Of a stretch of 22,908 nucleotides of DNA, positions 1-7,215 are shown piece after piece. Position 1 is the stretch's first letter, and each line of letters begins with the position of its first letter. Source of the stretch: Bacteroidota bacterium (GTDB lineage: Bacteria > Bacteroidota > Bacteroidia > Bacteroidales > UBA10428); assembly GCA_017860375.1 (NCBI GenBank), contig JAGDMB010000007.1, positions 1 to 22,908 of the forward strand, read 5' to 3'. The notes beneath the pieces were generated by a model, which ran no database searches, had not been told where the DNA came from, and worked only from the letters and a program-made list of their open reading frames with translations. Both the position numbers and the translations under genes were made by a program.

Positions 1-1425
1 AAGTTTCATGAATACGCCGATCCGCAAAATTCAGATCTGTATTACACGGAAGAAAATCTTTCACCCCACGGAAACCGCTACTATAATATTTCTTTGGATT
101 ATCGCAAAGAATATGATAATCCGTTGCACGAACTGAAAGCATCGGTGTATTTCTCACAAGCCGTTCAGAGTGAGAACCAGGAGATAAATGAACAACTTAC
201 CGACAGCACCTGGCAGCCAATTGCGATGAATACCGATTTAAGCCGGTCGCGGGAAGAAGTACCGGAAAAAAATATTCGTGCCCAGGTCGATTATGTGTAC
301 CCTTTCAATGAAAACTATAAAATTGAGGCCGGCTTTCAGTCACGTTGGGATATGGACAGGGGCGATTATATTTTTGAAAATTACGATCCCGACCGAAGCG
401 AATGGATATACGACAGCACCCTCAGTAATACACTCGATTACCTGGATGCAATACAGTCAGCGTACGGCACTTTTACAGGTAAGCTGCAGAAATTCGGTTA
501 TCAGGCTGGATTAAGGGCGGAATATGACAACCGGTATATCAATCAGATCACGCTGGAAGAAGCCTACCGGTATGAAAAATTGCATTTGTTCCCTTCTTTT
601 TATGTGACCTATGAACTTCCACTCAAAATGCAGCTTCAGTTAAGTTACAGCCGGCGGATTGAAAGACCCGATGAACGGGATCTGAATCCTTTTAAGGAAT
701 ATATGGACAACCAGAATGTTCGGGTCGGAAATCCTGAATTGATTCCTGAATTCACCAATTCATTCGAGCTTAATTACCAGCTGCCGTTCAAAAAGAATTT
801 CATTTCACTCGAAACCTTTTACCGGCATACCAATAATGTCATTACCCGATATACGGTTTACGATACGGTAAACAATGTTTTTATCAATACCGAAAAAAAT
901 GCCGATAAAGATATCTCATTAGGGGCCGAGCTGATGGCTAATCTCACTTTAACCCGCTGGTGGCAGTTCAATCTTACGGGAAATATTTTCCGGTATACCT
1001 TATCGGGGGATAATGAAGGTGAATACGTTACCCGCAATACAATTTCATGGGGTGGAAATGGGAACATGATCTTTAAACTGAAATGGGACATGCGTATCCA
1101 GCTGATGAGCATGTATCGCGGACCAAGTGTATCGCTGCAGGGCGAACGTAAGGGCTTTTTCTTCACCAATCTTGCCGTGCGTAAGGATTTTTTTGATAAA
1201 AGGCTGAGCGTTACCCTTAACGCGCGTGATATCTTCAGGACGGCGAAGAATTCATTTACCTCATCCGGGAGCAATTTTTATACCTTCAATGAGATGCAGC
1301 GAGAATCCCCTGTGTTAATGCTTATGGTGTCATACCGAATCAACAATTACAGTCAGTCAAAAAAGAACGGAAACGGTTCGGGAGATAATACCAGGGAGAT
1401 GGATTTTGAAGACAGCGGCATGTAA
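1..1425 (+). CDS. Outer-membrane beta-barrel family protein, TonB-receptor-like (5' end missing)
   Basis: The frame is open from base 1, so the gene begins left of the window; 474 residues are visible. They are the C-terminal barrel of an outer-membrane protein of the OMP_b-brl_3 kind, related to TonB-dependent receptors. What shows it: alternating aromatic/polar strands throughout, and the family-like stretch SRRIERPDERDLNPF followed by GNPELIPEF. The first in-frame start-like codon, a TTG at 94, lies inside the barrel and is not a real start. The protein ends in a short polar, acidic tail (DFEDSGM) after the last strand, which is usual in these Bacteroidota proteins. The missing N-terminus would normally hold a signal peptide, a carboxypeptidase-regulatory-like domain and a plug. 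The role is probably uptake or surface binding; the substrate cannot be told from the barrel. The GH27 gene 125 bases downstream might suggest an oligosaccharide, but this is weak. Confidence 0.85.
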   Translation, partial: KFHEYADPQNSDLYYTEENLSPHGNRYYNISLDYRKEYDNPLHELKASVYFSQAVQSENQEINEQLTDSTWQPIAMNTDLSRSREEVPEKNIRAQVDYVYPFNENYKIEAGFQSRWDMDRGDYIFENYDPDRSEWIYDSTLSNTLDYLDAIQSAYGTFTGKLQKFGYQAGLRAEYDNRYINQITLEEAYRYEKLHLFPSFYVTYELPLKMQLQLSYSRRIERPDERDLNPFKEYMDNQNVRVGNPELIPEFTNSFELNYQLPFKKNFISLETFYRHTNNVITRYTVYDTVNNVFINTEKNADKDISLGAELMANLTLTRWWQFNLTGNIFRYTLSGDNEGEYVTRNTISWGGNGNMIFKLKWDMRIQLMSMYRGPSVSLQGERKGFFFTNLAVRKDFFDKRLSVTLNARDIFRTAKNSFTSSGSNFYTFNEMQRESPVLMLMVSYRINNYSQSKKNGNGSGDNTREMDFEDSGM

Positions 1426-1488
1426 GTTTTGCCGGCACCGGCATCTGATTCCCTTTCTAATCGTGTTCTTCCGTGATGATTTAAAGAA

Positions 1489-1504
1489 CCGGAAATCGTT
1501 TCGG
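1489..1504. other. Short hairpin-forming dyad between the barrel gene and the GH27 gene
   Basis: CCGGAA and TTTCGG pair (one G-T pair) around a four-base loop ATCG. It sits 47 bases upstream of the GH27 start codon. No T-run follows, so it is not a convincing terminator; it could be an operator or chance. No good -7 box was found in this gap (TACCTTTC at 1515-1522 is a 7/8 match without a clear -33 partner). Confidence 0.2.
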
Positions 1505-1550
1505 AAATTATCAATACCTTTCCTTGTAATTACAAAATCCAGACCGCATC

Positions 1551-3392
1551 ATGAGGGATTTATTTTCTCTTTTCTTCCTTTTTATGCTTTTGACCGGTGC
1601 TCAGGGTCAGGTTTCAGATGACAATCCCTTTGAAACAAAGGAATTTCATCAATGGGCACTTACGCCACCTATGGGATGGAACAGCTGGGATTGTTACGGT
1701 CCAACGGTCACCGAGGCAGAGGTTAAAGCAAATGCCGATTATATGGCGGAGCACCTGAAAAGCTCCGGATGGGAATACATTGTGGTGGATATCCGCTGGT
1801 ATGTCGGGAATGACAAAGCACATGGGTACAATGAGACAAATCCTGATTATTCGGTGGATGAATACGGCAGGTTTCTGCCTGCGGTGAACCGCTTTCCTTC
1901 ATCATCGGAAGGCAGGGGGTTCAAACCGCTGGCGGATTATGTACACAGCAAAGGGCTGAAGTTTGGCATTCATATCATGCGCGGTATACCCAAAATAGCG
2001 GTTGCGAATGATCTCCCTGTTTTAAACAGCCACGCTACGGCCAGGGATATATCCAGTGAACGCTTGCTGTGCCGGTGGCTTGGGGACATGTACACCGTGG
2101 AAGCCGGCAGGGAGGGCGCGCAGGAATATTATAATTCCCTCTTCAGCCTGTATGCATCCTGGGGTGTGGATTTCATTAAAGTGGATGACCTCTCCTCACC
2201 CTATCATTCCGGTGAAATTGAGATGATCCGGAAAGCCATAGACAACTGCGGCCGGAAGATCGTTTTCAGCACCTCACCCGGTGAAACTCCCATTGAAAAT
2301 GTCCTTCATGTGCAACAACATGCCAATATGTGGCGCATCGTCGGGGATTTCTGGGATAACTGGCCGCAACTCAAAGAACATTTCGAAGTGTGCCGCCGGT
2401 GGGCACCCTATATAAATCCAGGTGCCTGGCCCGATGCCGACATGCTTCCGCTCGGCCACATCGGCATCCGTGCCGAAAGGGGTGACAACCGTATGTCGAG
2501 GCTCACCCGCGATGAACAGTACACCCTGATGACCCTTTTTGCAATCTTCCGCTCACCCCTTATGTTTGGCGGCGACCTGCCGGGGAATGATGCCTTTACC
2601 TTGTCATTGCTCACAAATAAAGAGGTACTGGCTGTCAGCAAATCAAGCATTAACAACCGGGAAGTATTTTCCGACAAGGACATGATCGCATGGACAGCGG
2701 ATGACCCTCAAACGGGTGACAAATTCCTTGCCCTTTTCAATACCGTTGACCCGGTGGAGCTTTGCATGGAAAAAGCGCTCTGGTCAAGCGGCATCATAAC
2801 GCGGCAAACCCCAGGGCATCAGGTTGCATTTGACCTTGAGCTGAACGGATCCGGCCAATTGTTCCTGGCCGTTGGCAACGGCGGAGACAACATTGAATGG
2901 GATCATGCCGACTGGATCGGGCCCGTGCTGATCAGCGAAACGGATACGCTGCAGCTGACATCGCTGCAATGGAAGAAAGCCACGGCAGGATGGGGTGAAG
3001 CAAGGGTGAACAAAAGCGTTTCCGGTGGTGATTTGATCGTGAATCGTGTAAAAACGGCAGACGGCATCGGCACCCATTCCAACTCCATCATCGAATTCGA
3101 CATCCCTTCGGGATACAAACGGTTCAAAGGAACAGCTGGACTTGATGACGCCTGCGTGGTGCAGAATACAGGCGCCACCGTTGAATTTATGGTGTTCACA
3201 CAGGACCCTTCCGGTCCCCTGCCTGCAGATTCCGCGAAGATCTCCGTTACGTTCGGCCAGCTGGGACTGGAAGGGGAATATGCCGTAAAAGATCTGTGGA
3301 CAGGAGAAGACCTGGGGATCTTCCGTAATGAGTTCTCCAGGGTATTGAGGCGGCATGCCTCGGGCCTTTACAGGATTTCCGCGAAGCAATGA
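1551..3392 (+). CDS. Secreted GH27 alpha-galactosidase with NPCBM-like domain
   Basis: 613 residues. The family removes terminal alpha-linked galactose (sometimes N-acetylgalactosamine) from glycans with retention of configuration. Residues 1-20 form a signal peptide, so it acts in the periplasm or beyond. The (beta/alpha)8 catalytic domain starts with PPMGWNSWDCYG (39-50). The probable nucleophile is D212 in KVDD and the acid/base is D266 in RIVGDFWDNW; PGAWPDADMLPLG (290-302) is the typical strand-8 signature. A beta domain follows from about 370. About residues 455-555 look like an NPCBM carbohydrate-binding module (GIGTHSNSIIEFDIPSGY at 505-522), after which strands resembling the usual GH27 C-terminal beta sandwich continue (VKDLWTGEDLG), so the module may be inserted within that sandwich. 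The start at 1551 is the ATG that begins the signal peptide. The gene is probably transcribed alone or with the barrel gene. Exact substrate unknown. Confidence 0.9.
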   Translation: MRDLFSLFFLFMLLTGAQGQVSDDNPFETKEFHQWALTPPMGWNSWDCYGPTVTEAEVKANADYMAEHLKSSGWEYIVVDIRWYVGNDKAHGYNETNPDYSVDEYGRFLPAVNRFPSSSEGRGFKPLADYVHSKGLKFGIHIMRGIPKIAVANDLPVLNSHATARDISSERLLCRWLGDMYTVEAGREGAQEYYNSLFSLYASWGVDFIKVDDLSSPYHSGEIEMIRKAIDNCGRKIVFSTSPGETPIENVLHVQQHANMWRIVGDFWDNWPQLKEHFEVCRRWAPYINPGAWPDADMLPLGHIGIRAERGDNRMSRLTRDEQYTLMTLFAIFRSPLMFGGDLPGNDAFTLSLLTNKEVLAVSKSSINNREVFSDKDMIAWTADDPQTGDKFLALFNTVDPVELCMEKALWSSGIITRQTPGHQVAFDLELNGSGQLFLAVGNGGDNIEWDHADWIGPVLISETDTLQLTSLQWKKATAGWGEARVNKSVSGGDLIVNRVKTADGIGTHSNSIIEFDIPSGYKRFKGTAGLDDACVVQNTGATVEFMVFTQDPSGPLPADSAKISVTFGQLGLEGEYAVKDLWTGEDLGIFRNEFSRVLRRHASGLYRISAKQ

Positions 3393-3428
3393 TGTCCTTA
3401 AAAACACGGAACAAGCAGCCCTCCCAGT

Positions 3429-5393
3429 TTAACGGATGATAATTTTTATTTTATCCCTGTAATTTCCCGACCGGATTACACAGAGATAGGTTCCGGTTTG
3501 AATCTCCTCCCCATCCTTACCCTCTATCTGCCATTCATAGGTATGTTGTCCTTCTGTCAGACTCGCAACCATCAGATCCCTGATGAACCGGCCATTCATG
3601 TCATACAAAGTCAGGGAGGTATTTCCTGCTTCGGGCAGTGTGAAGGTGAATACGGTAAAGGATTCCGCGGGATTGGGGTAAACAGAAAATTTGGTATCCG
3701 ATTTGGCTGCAGGATCCTCAAAAGAAGTGGAAGGATTCGTGGCAGCCGTATAAAATCTGATTCCGGGCAACCGGTTTCCGTCATAAAGGGAATTGCTTTC
3801 GTTTTCACAGATGTTCAGCGTAAAACTGTAGTCAGCGTAATTATGATACGTTTTCACGAGCAGGGTGTTTTCTCCCTGCTTCACGGTAACAATGGGCTTG
3901 GCCTTGACAAGGTCACCATCGGCCAGGGTTGTCGTTCCGCTGAAAGAATACACCTTCTCCCCGTTAAGATACACAAGGATGCTTTCATCATACCCCACCC
4001 ATAGCTGGGCCTGCTCTTCCTGCAAAGCCGAAAAACAGGCAAACGCATAGCTGACAACACCGGCGGGATCATCATAAAAACTCAACAGGTCGATCCGGTC
4101 ATCGAAAAAATAGACCGGCTGTGACCAGCCGTTCTTTCCTGCTTCGGGGATCAGGCTTGCTTCGCCGGCGATGAATTCTTTTGTGATATCACTGCCCGAA
4201 AAGGCTTGAGAAAGGATCCACGTGCGGTTGCTGCGACCGAATTCCCCGTTTTTTTCTTCATTCTTCTTTACTTTCTTTTTGGCAGCATCAATTGTGGCCC
4301 CCACCACTTCGATCTTTTCCGGATCATTGGTGCCCAGTCCGACTTTTTCAGCCAGCACTATGTGGTCAATATCATCCGGATTCAGGCATACCAGTTTTGT
4401 GCACACATGATCCACCGCCACCGGATCCGCCCCTGCCACTATGGTATTGAACCGCACCTGGTTGTTCGTCTTATAGGTTTTGTAAGACTCAAGGGTCATG
4501 ATGGCATCCACAACCACCAGATCAATGCCGGCAATGGAGGAAAAATCCACGATCTCTTCTTCGGTCCATCGCCGCTGGTTTTTATCATGCAGGAGGCCCT
4601 CTGCGGAATAGGCAGTTCCGCCATTCTCTTTGTTATAGCCGTAATAAGCCCCCGGAGCAGTGCCTATCTGGTTCTTCAGTGCACAGGTAATGCCCGTGTT
4701 GTGTATTTTCAATACCGGTATGCTAATGTATACATCGGCCTCCAGTTCTTCTTTATGCACATAATAGCGGTCACCATGGGGAGCAGTGGTGGCTTTGTTT
4801 CCCAGCGATACCTGCACCAGGTCAGCGTATGTCTGGTTGAGGTTCAGGAACCGGAAGTTTATTCCCGATAGGGTTGCATCGGTAAGAAGGTCGGTATAAC
4901 CGGAATTCTCCCATACACTGCCAGCCACGGTCGGATCATCATTCGTCCTCGCTGTGCCTTCGGCAATGACAATTTCAACATCTCCTTCCATGGCTTCATG
5001 AATGATCTTTACAACCGCCTTTACCACCCTGACATCGGTATTTTCGCCCTGTCCTGAGGGACTGTCCTTCCCTACAAGGTTGACCTTCAGCATGACCTTG
5101 TCTCCTTTTTCAATGATCCAGTCAAGGCCTCCCTGCAATTCAATGGCCTTCCGCACCATGGCTTCGATCTGTTCGTAACCCGGATCCACCGTTCGTGATA
5201 CCTGTGCGGTCAGTCCTTCATAATCCGAAGGAACAATGGCTACTTTGGTTGTGGCACCTGTAACCACGTCAAATTCCGATTCATATTTGAAGGTTCCTGT
5301 TACCGATGCATACTGATCGGAGGTGGCAAGATCCCAGCAAACAGCGGAAAATGCAACAACTGCAAGAACAATCCATCCCCGTGTTTTTTTCAT
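3429..5393 (-). CDS. Secreted DUF362-domain protein with T9SS C-terminal sorting domain
   Basis: 654 residues from the ATG at 5393; upstream in-frame codons run into the permease gene and would place a non-signal extension before the signal peptide, so they were rejected. Order: signal peptide (about 1-20); DUF362 domain (about 50-370), seen in KVMLKVNL (99-106), VLKIHNTGITCALKNQIG (227-244), DLVVVDAI (291-298) and AGADPVAVDHV (320-330); a beta-rich jelly-roll-like middle (about 390-535, with ILVYLNGEKVYSF); and a Por/T9SS type A sorting domain (about 568-654, starting FSVYPNPAES). DUF362 has no settled function; some relatives carry ferredoxin cysteines, which are absent here. The tail predicts passage through the outer membrane by the T9SS and release or surface anchoring, unusual for a domain mostly found in cytoplasmic proteins. 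It starts 40 bases after the permease stop, so the two are probably co-transcribed. It runs convergent with the GH27 gene, 36 bases apart. Confidence 0.85.
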   Translation of the reverse strand: MKKTRGWIVLAVVAFSAVCWDLATSDQYASVTGTFKYESEFDVVTGATTKVAIVPSDYEGLTAQVSRTVDPGYEQIEAMVRKAIELQGGLDWIIEKGDKVMLKVNLVGKDSPSGQGENTDVRVVKAVVKIIHEAMEGDVEIVIAEGTARTNDDPTVAGSVWENSGYTDLLTDATLSGINFRFLNLNQTYADLVQVSLGNKATTAPHGDRYYVHKEELEADVYISIPVLKIHNTGITCALKNQIGTAPGAYYGYNKENGGTAYSAEGLLHDKNQRRWTEEEIVDFSSIAGIDLVVVDAIMTLESYKTYKTNNQVRFNTIVAGADPVAVDHVCTKLVCLNPDDIDHIVLAEKVGLGTNDPEKIEVVGATIDAAKKKVKKNEEKNGEFGRSNRTWILSQAFSGSDITKEFIAGEASLIPEAGKNGWSQPVYFFDDRIDLLSFYDDPAGVVSYAFACFSALQEEQAQLWVGYDESILVYLNGEKVYSFSGTTTLADGDLVKAKPIVTVKQGENTLLVKTYHNYADYSFTLNICENESNSLYDGNRLPGIRFYTAATNPSTSFEDPAAKSDTKFSVYPNPAESFTVFTFTLPEAGNTSLTLYDMNGRFIRDLMVASLTEGQHTYEWQIEGKDGEEIQTGTYLCVIRSGNYRDKIKIIIR

Positions 5394-5433
5394 GCGCCTA
5401 CTTTTCAGATAATTTGTACTATACGTCTCAAAA

Positions 5434-6399
5434 CTATAAAATGTTATAGATCCAGCCAAACAATATGGCTCCTGAAATGCCGGTAAGAACATACACCGTG
5501 AATATCCTGAAATTAAATGCCCCGTACATCAATACCAGGTTGGAGAATTTGGTGACAGGTCCCGCGATGAAGAATGCCAGCACCGCTCCAGGGCTCAATC
5601 CCAATTCAGCCAGTTCGAGCACAACAGGAATGGCAGCGCCTCCGCAGGTATAAAAAGGGATCCCCGCTGCAGTCGAAAAAAGCACCGAAAAAAATTCGCT
5701 CCCGTTGAATATTTTATTCATAAGGTTGGGCGGCGTAATAATTTTTATCAGGGCCGCCAAAAGGATGGCAAGGAAAAAAAACTTGCTGATGTAAAGCGTC
5801 ATGCCATACAACGACCTGAAAAACCGGAAAATTACCTTGTTTTCCGTGTTTTCTGCAGAAGGGCCTGACGCAATTTCAGCTCCCTCTTTCAGAATGCGGT
5901 CTTCCTTTATAAAAGCAATACGGATAAGCCACTGTGTGAGATAGCCTGCTCCGACTCCAAGGAAAAAGGCTGCGGCCATTCTTGCCAGTGCAAGCTTGAA
6001 ACCAAAGGCCCCGGCCGTAAGGATAAAAAGGTTCGGATCGATCAGCGGTGAAGCCACCAGCAGGGCCATCAGCACCGGTAAAGGAGTTCCGAGAAGAAAC
6101 AGCGATGCCGAAAGGGGGATAACCACATAACTGCCCAGGGGAGCCACCACACCAATTGCTGCAGCCAGCAGGATGGAAACCTTTTTATTGCGGTTAAAGA
6201 AAACCGCAACCTGTTCTTTCGAAAGGACCATTTTAATAAGGGTGGTCAATAAAATTCCGGCGACCAGGTATGGCCATAGGTTCCCAAGCAATGCAGCAGC
6301 TTCTTCAAGGATGCGCCGTGTATAACTTCCGCTGTAATGATCACGAAAGGAATACCAAAAAGAATCCAATATATTTTGCAGGTCTGCTGTGACCACCAT
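5434..6399 (-). CDS. COG0701 / YraQ-like (UPF0718, ArsP_1-type) permease
   Basis: 321 residues, about eight to ten membrane segments in two homologous-looking halves separated by a polar loop (about 165-190). Family signs: VVAPLGSYVVIPLSASL (84-100) in the first half and IPFYTCGGAAIPVVLEL (247-263) in the second, plus SPLIDPNLF (117-125) and the matching IAGPVTKFSNL (278-288). COG0701 includes ArsP, which exports organoarsenicals, and several proteins of unknown substrate. Here the first half lacks the cysteine pair seen in some relatives and has PLGS; one cysteine, C252, remains. Metal or metalloid resistance cannot be assumed. The ATG at 6397-6399 gives a short amphipathic N-terminus before the first membrane segment. 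It leads a probable two-gene unit with the DUF362 gene and is divergent from the oxidoreductase operon. Confidence 0.75.
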   Translation of the reverse strand: MVVTADLQNILDSFWYSFRDHYSGSYTRRILEEAAALLGNLWPYLVAGILLTTLIKMVLSKEQVAVFFNRNKKVSILLAAAIGVVAPLGSYVVIPLSASLFLLGTPLPVLMALLVASPLIDPNLFILTAGAFGFKLALARMAAAFFLGVGAGYLTQWLIRIAFIKEDRILKEGAEIASGPSAENTENKVIFRFFRSLYGMTLYISKFFFLAILLAALIKIITPPNLMNKIFNGSEFFSVLFSTAAGIPFYTCGGAAIPVVLELAELGLSPGAVLAFFIAGPVTKFSNLVLMYGAFNFRIFTVYVLTGISGAILFGWIYNIL

Positions 6400-6440
6400 A
6401 CAGAATAGTTGATAATTTGCTGAAATGAATCGCGTTTCGG

Positions 6441-6466
6441 TTTAAAGCCATTCCTCAGGGCTTAAA
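6441..6466. repeat. Inverted repeat in the divergent permease/oxidoreductase intergenic region
   Basis: TTTAAAGCC (6441-6449) is mirrored by GGCTTAAA (6459-6466) across nine bases, with one bulged base. It lies 41 bases upstream of the permease start and about 185 upstream of the Tat-protein start. It could be an operator or a transcript hairpin for the permease unit. TATCTTTA on the minus strand (6463-6470) is a 7/8 match to the Bacteroidota -7 box and overlaps one arm, which would suit an operator. The rest of the 251-base gap (6400-6650) shows no gene; TATCTTTC at 6615-6622 is a weak -7 candidate for the plus-strand operon. Confidence 0.35.
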
Positions 6467-6650
6467 GATAATAAGAATGAAATTGGCAGGCTTTATCCTT
6501 CCATTAATATCTCCGGTAATGATAAAATAGGGAGGGGGAACCGGGTGAACAGGAGGTAGTGATTTTCAATAAAATTATAGTTTCATTTCCTGATTAATAT
6601 TGAAAGGGTTTTATTATCTTTCGTGTGGCAGACATATACATTCCATAGCC

Positions 6651-7199
6651 ATGACCGATTATTCACGGCGTGATTTTGTAAGGATTGCCGCGGCCGGAGC
6701 CGGCGGCTTGTTTTTTGTATCGTCCTGCATATCCAAACAAAGCCGGTGGTTCTTCTTTACCGATGAAGAAGCATCCCTGGCTGAGTCCATCATTGCATGC
6801 CTTATTCCGGCGGATGATTTCCCGGGGGCAAAAGAGGCCGGGGTAATCCACTTCCTCGACAGACAGCTTGTTGGCTATCACAGGCGGTTTCAGAATTTAT
6901 ACCGCAACGGCCTGGCGAATACCCGGAAATCGTGCCTGCAACAATTCGGCAAATGCTTTAATGATCTGGCGGATGAACAGAAGATTCTCTTTCTGAAGTC
7001 GCTGGAAGATAATACGGTACCGGGTGAACCCTGGAAAGACATGGCATCTTCCGATTTTTTCAACCTCATTCTCGATCATACCATGCAGGGTTTTTATGGC
7101 AGTCCCAGGCACGGCGGCAACAAGGATTATGCCAGCTACCGGATGCTTCAACTCGATTATCCCCTGATCATTGGCCGTCATAAATATGAAACCGACTAA
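6651..7199 (+). CDS. Gluconate 2-dehydrogenase subunit 3 family Tat lipoprotein
   Basis: 182 residues from the ATG at 6651; a TTG at 6600 would add 17 residues before the signal and was rejected. The N-terminus holds a twin-arginine motif SRRDFV (5-10), a hydrophobic stretch, and a lipobox VSSC with C26 as likely lipidated cysteine, so it should be folded in the cytoplasm, exported by Tat and anchored to a membrane. The rest matches the small subunit of gluconate 2-dehydrogenase-like enzymes (TDEEASLAESIIACLIPADD, then PGAKEAGVIHFLDRQLVG). In this family the small subunit carries the Tat signal and takes the signal-less FAD subunit through the membrane with it. The next gene, 16 bases on, is exactly such an FAD subunit. 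First gene of a three-gene operon (6651-9975). Confidence 0.88.
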   Translation: MTDYSRRDFVRIAAAGAGGLFFVSSCISKQSRWFFFTDEEASLAESIIACLIPADDFPGAKEAGVIHFLDRQLVGYHRRFQNLYRNGLANTRKSCLQQFGKCFNDLADEQKILFLKSLEDNTVPGEPWKDMASSDFFNLILDHTMQGFYGSPRHGGNKDYASYRMLQLDYPLIIGRHKYETD

Positions 7200-7215
7200 T
7201 CGCCGCTGACAGGCT

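Noticed and set aside
2784..3407. 207-codon open frame antisense to the end of the GH27 gene.
   Set aside because: It lies fully opposite well-supported GH27/NPCBM coding sequence and has no recognisable domain.
3393..3428. Terminator between the convergent GH27 and DUF362 genes.
   Set aside because: No hairpin with a T-run is visible in the 36 bases.
6600..6650. TTG at 6600 as the start of the Tat lipoprotein.
   Set aside because: It would put 17 residues before the Tat signal; the ATG at 6651 places the twin-arginine motif at residue 5 as expected.
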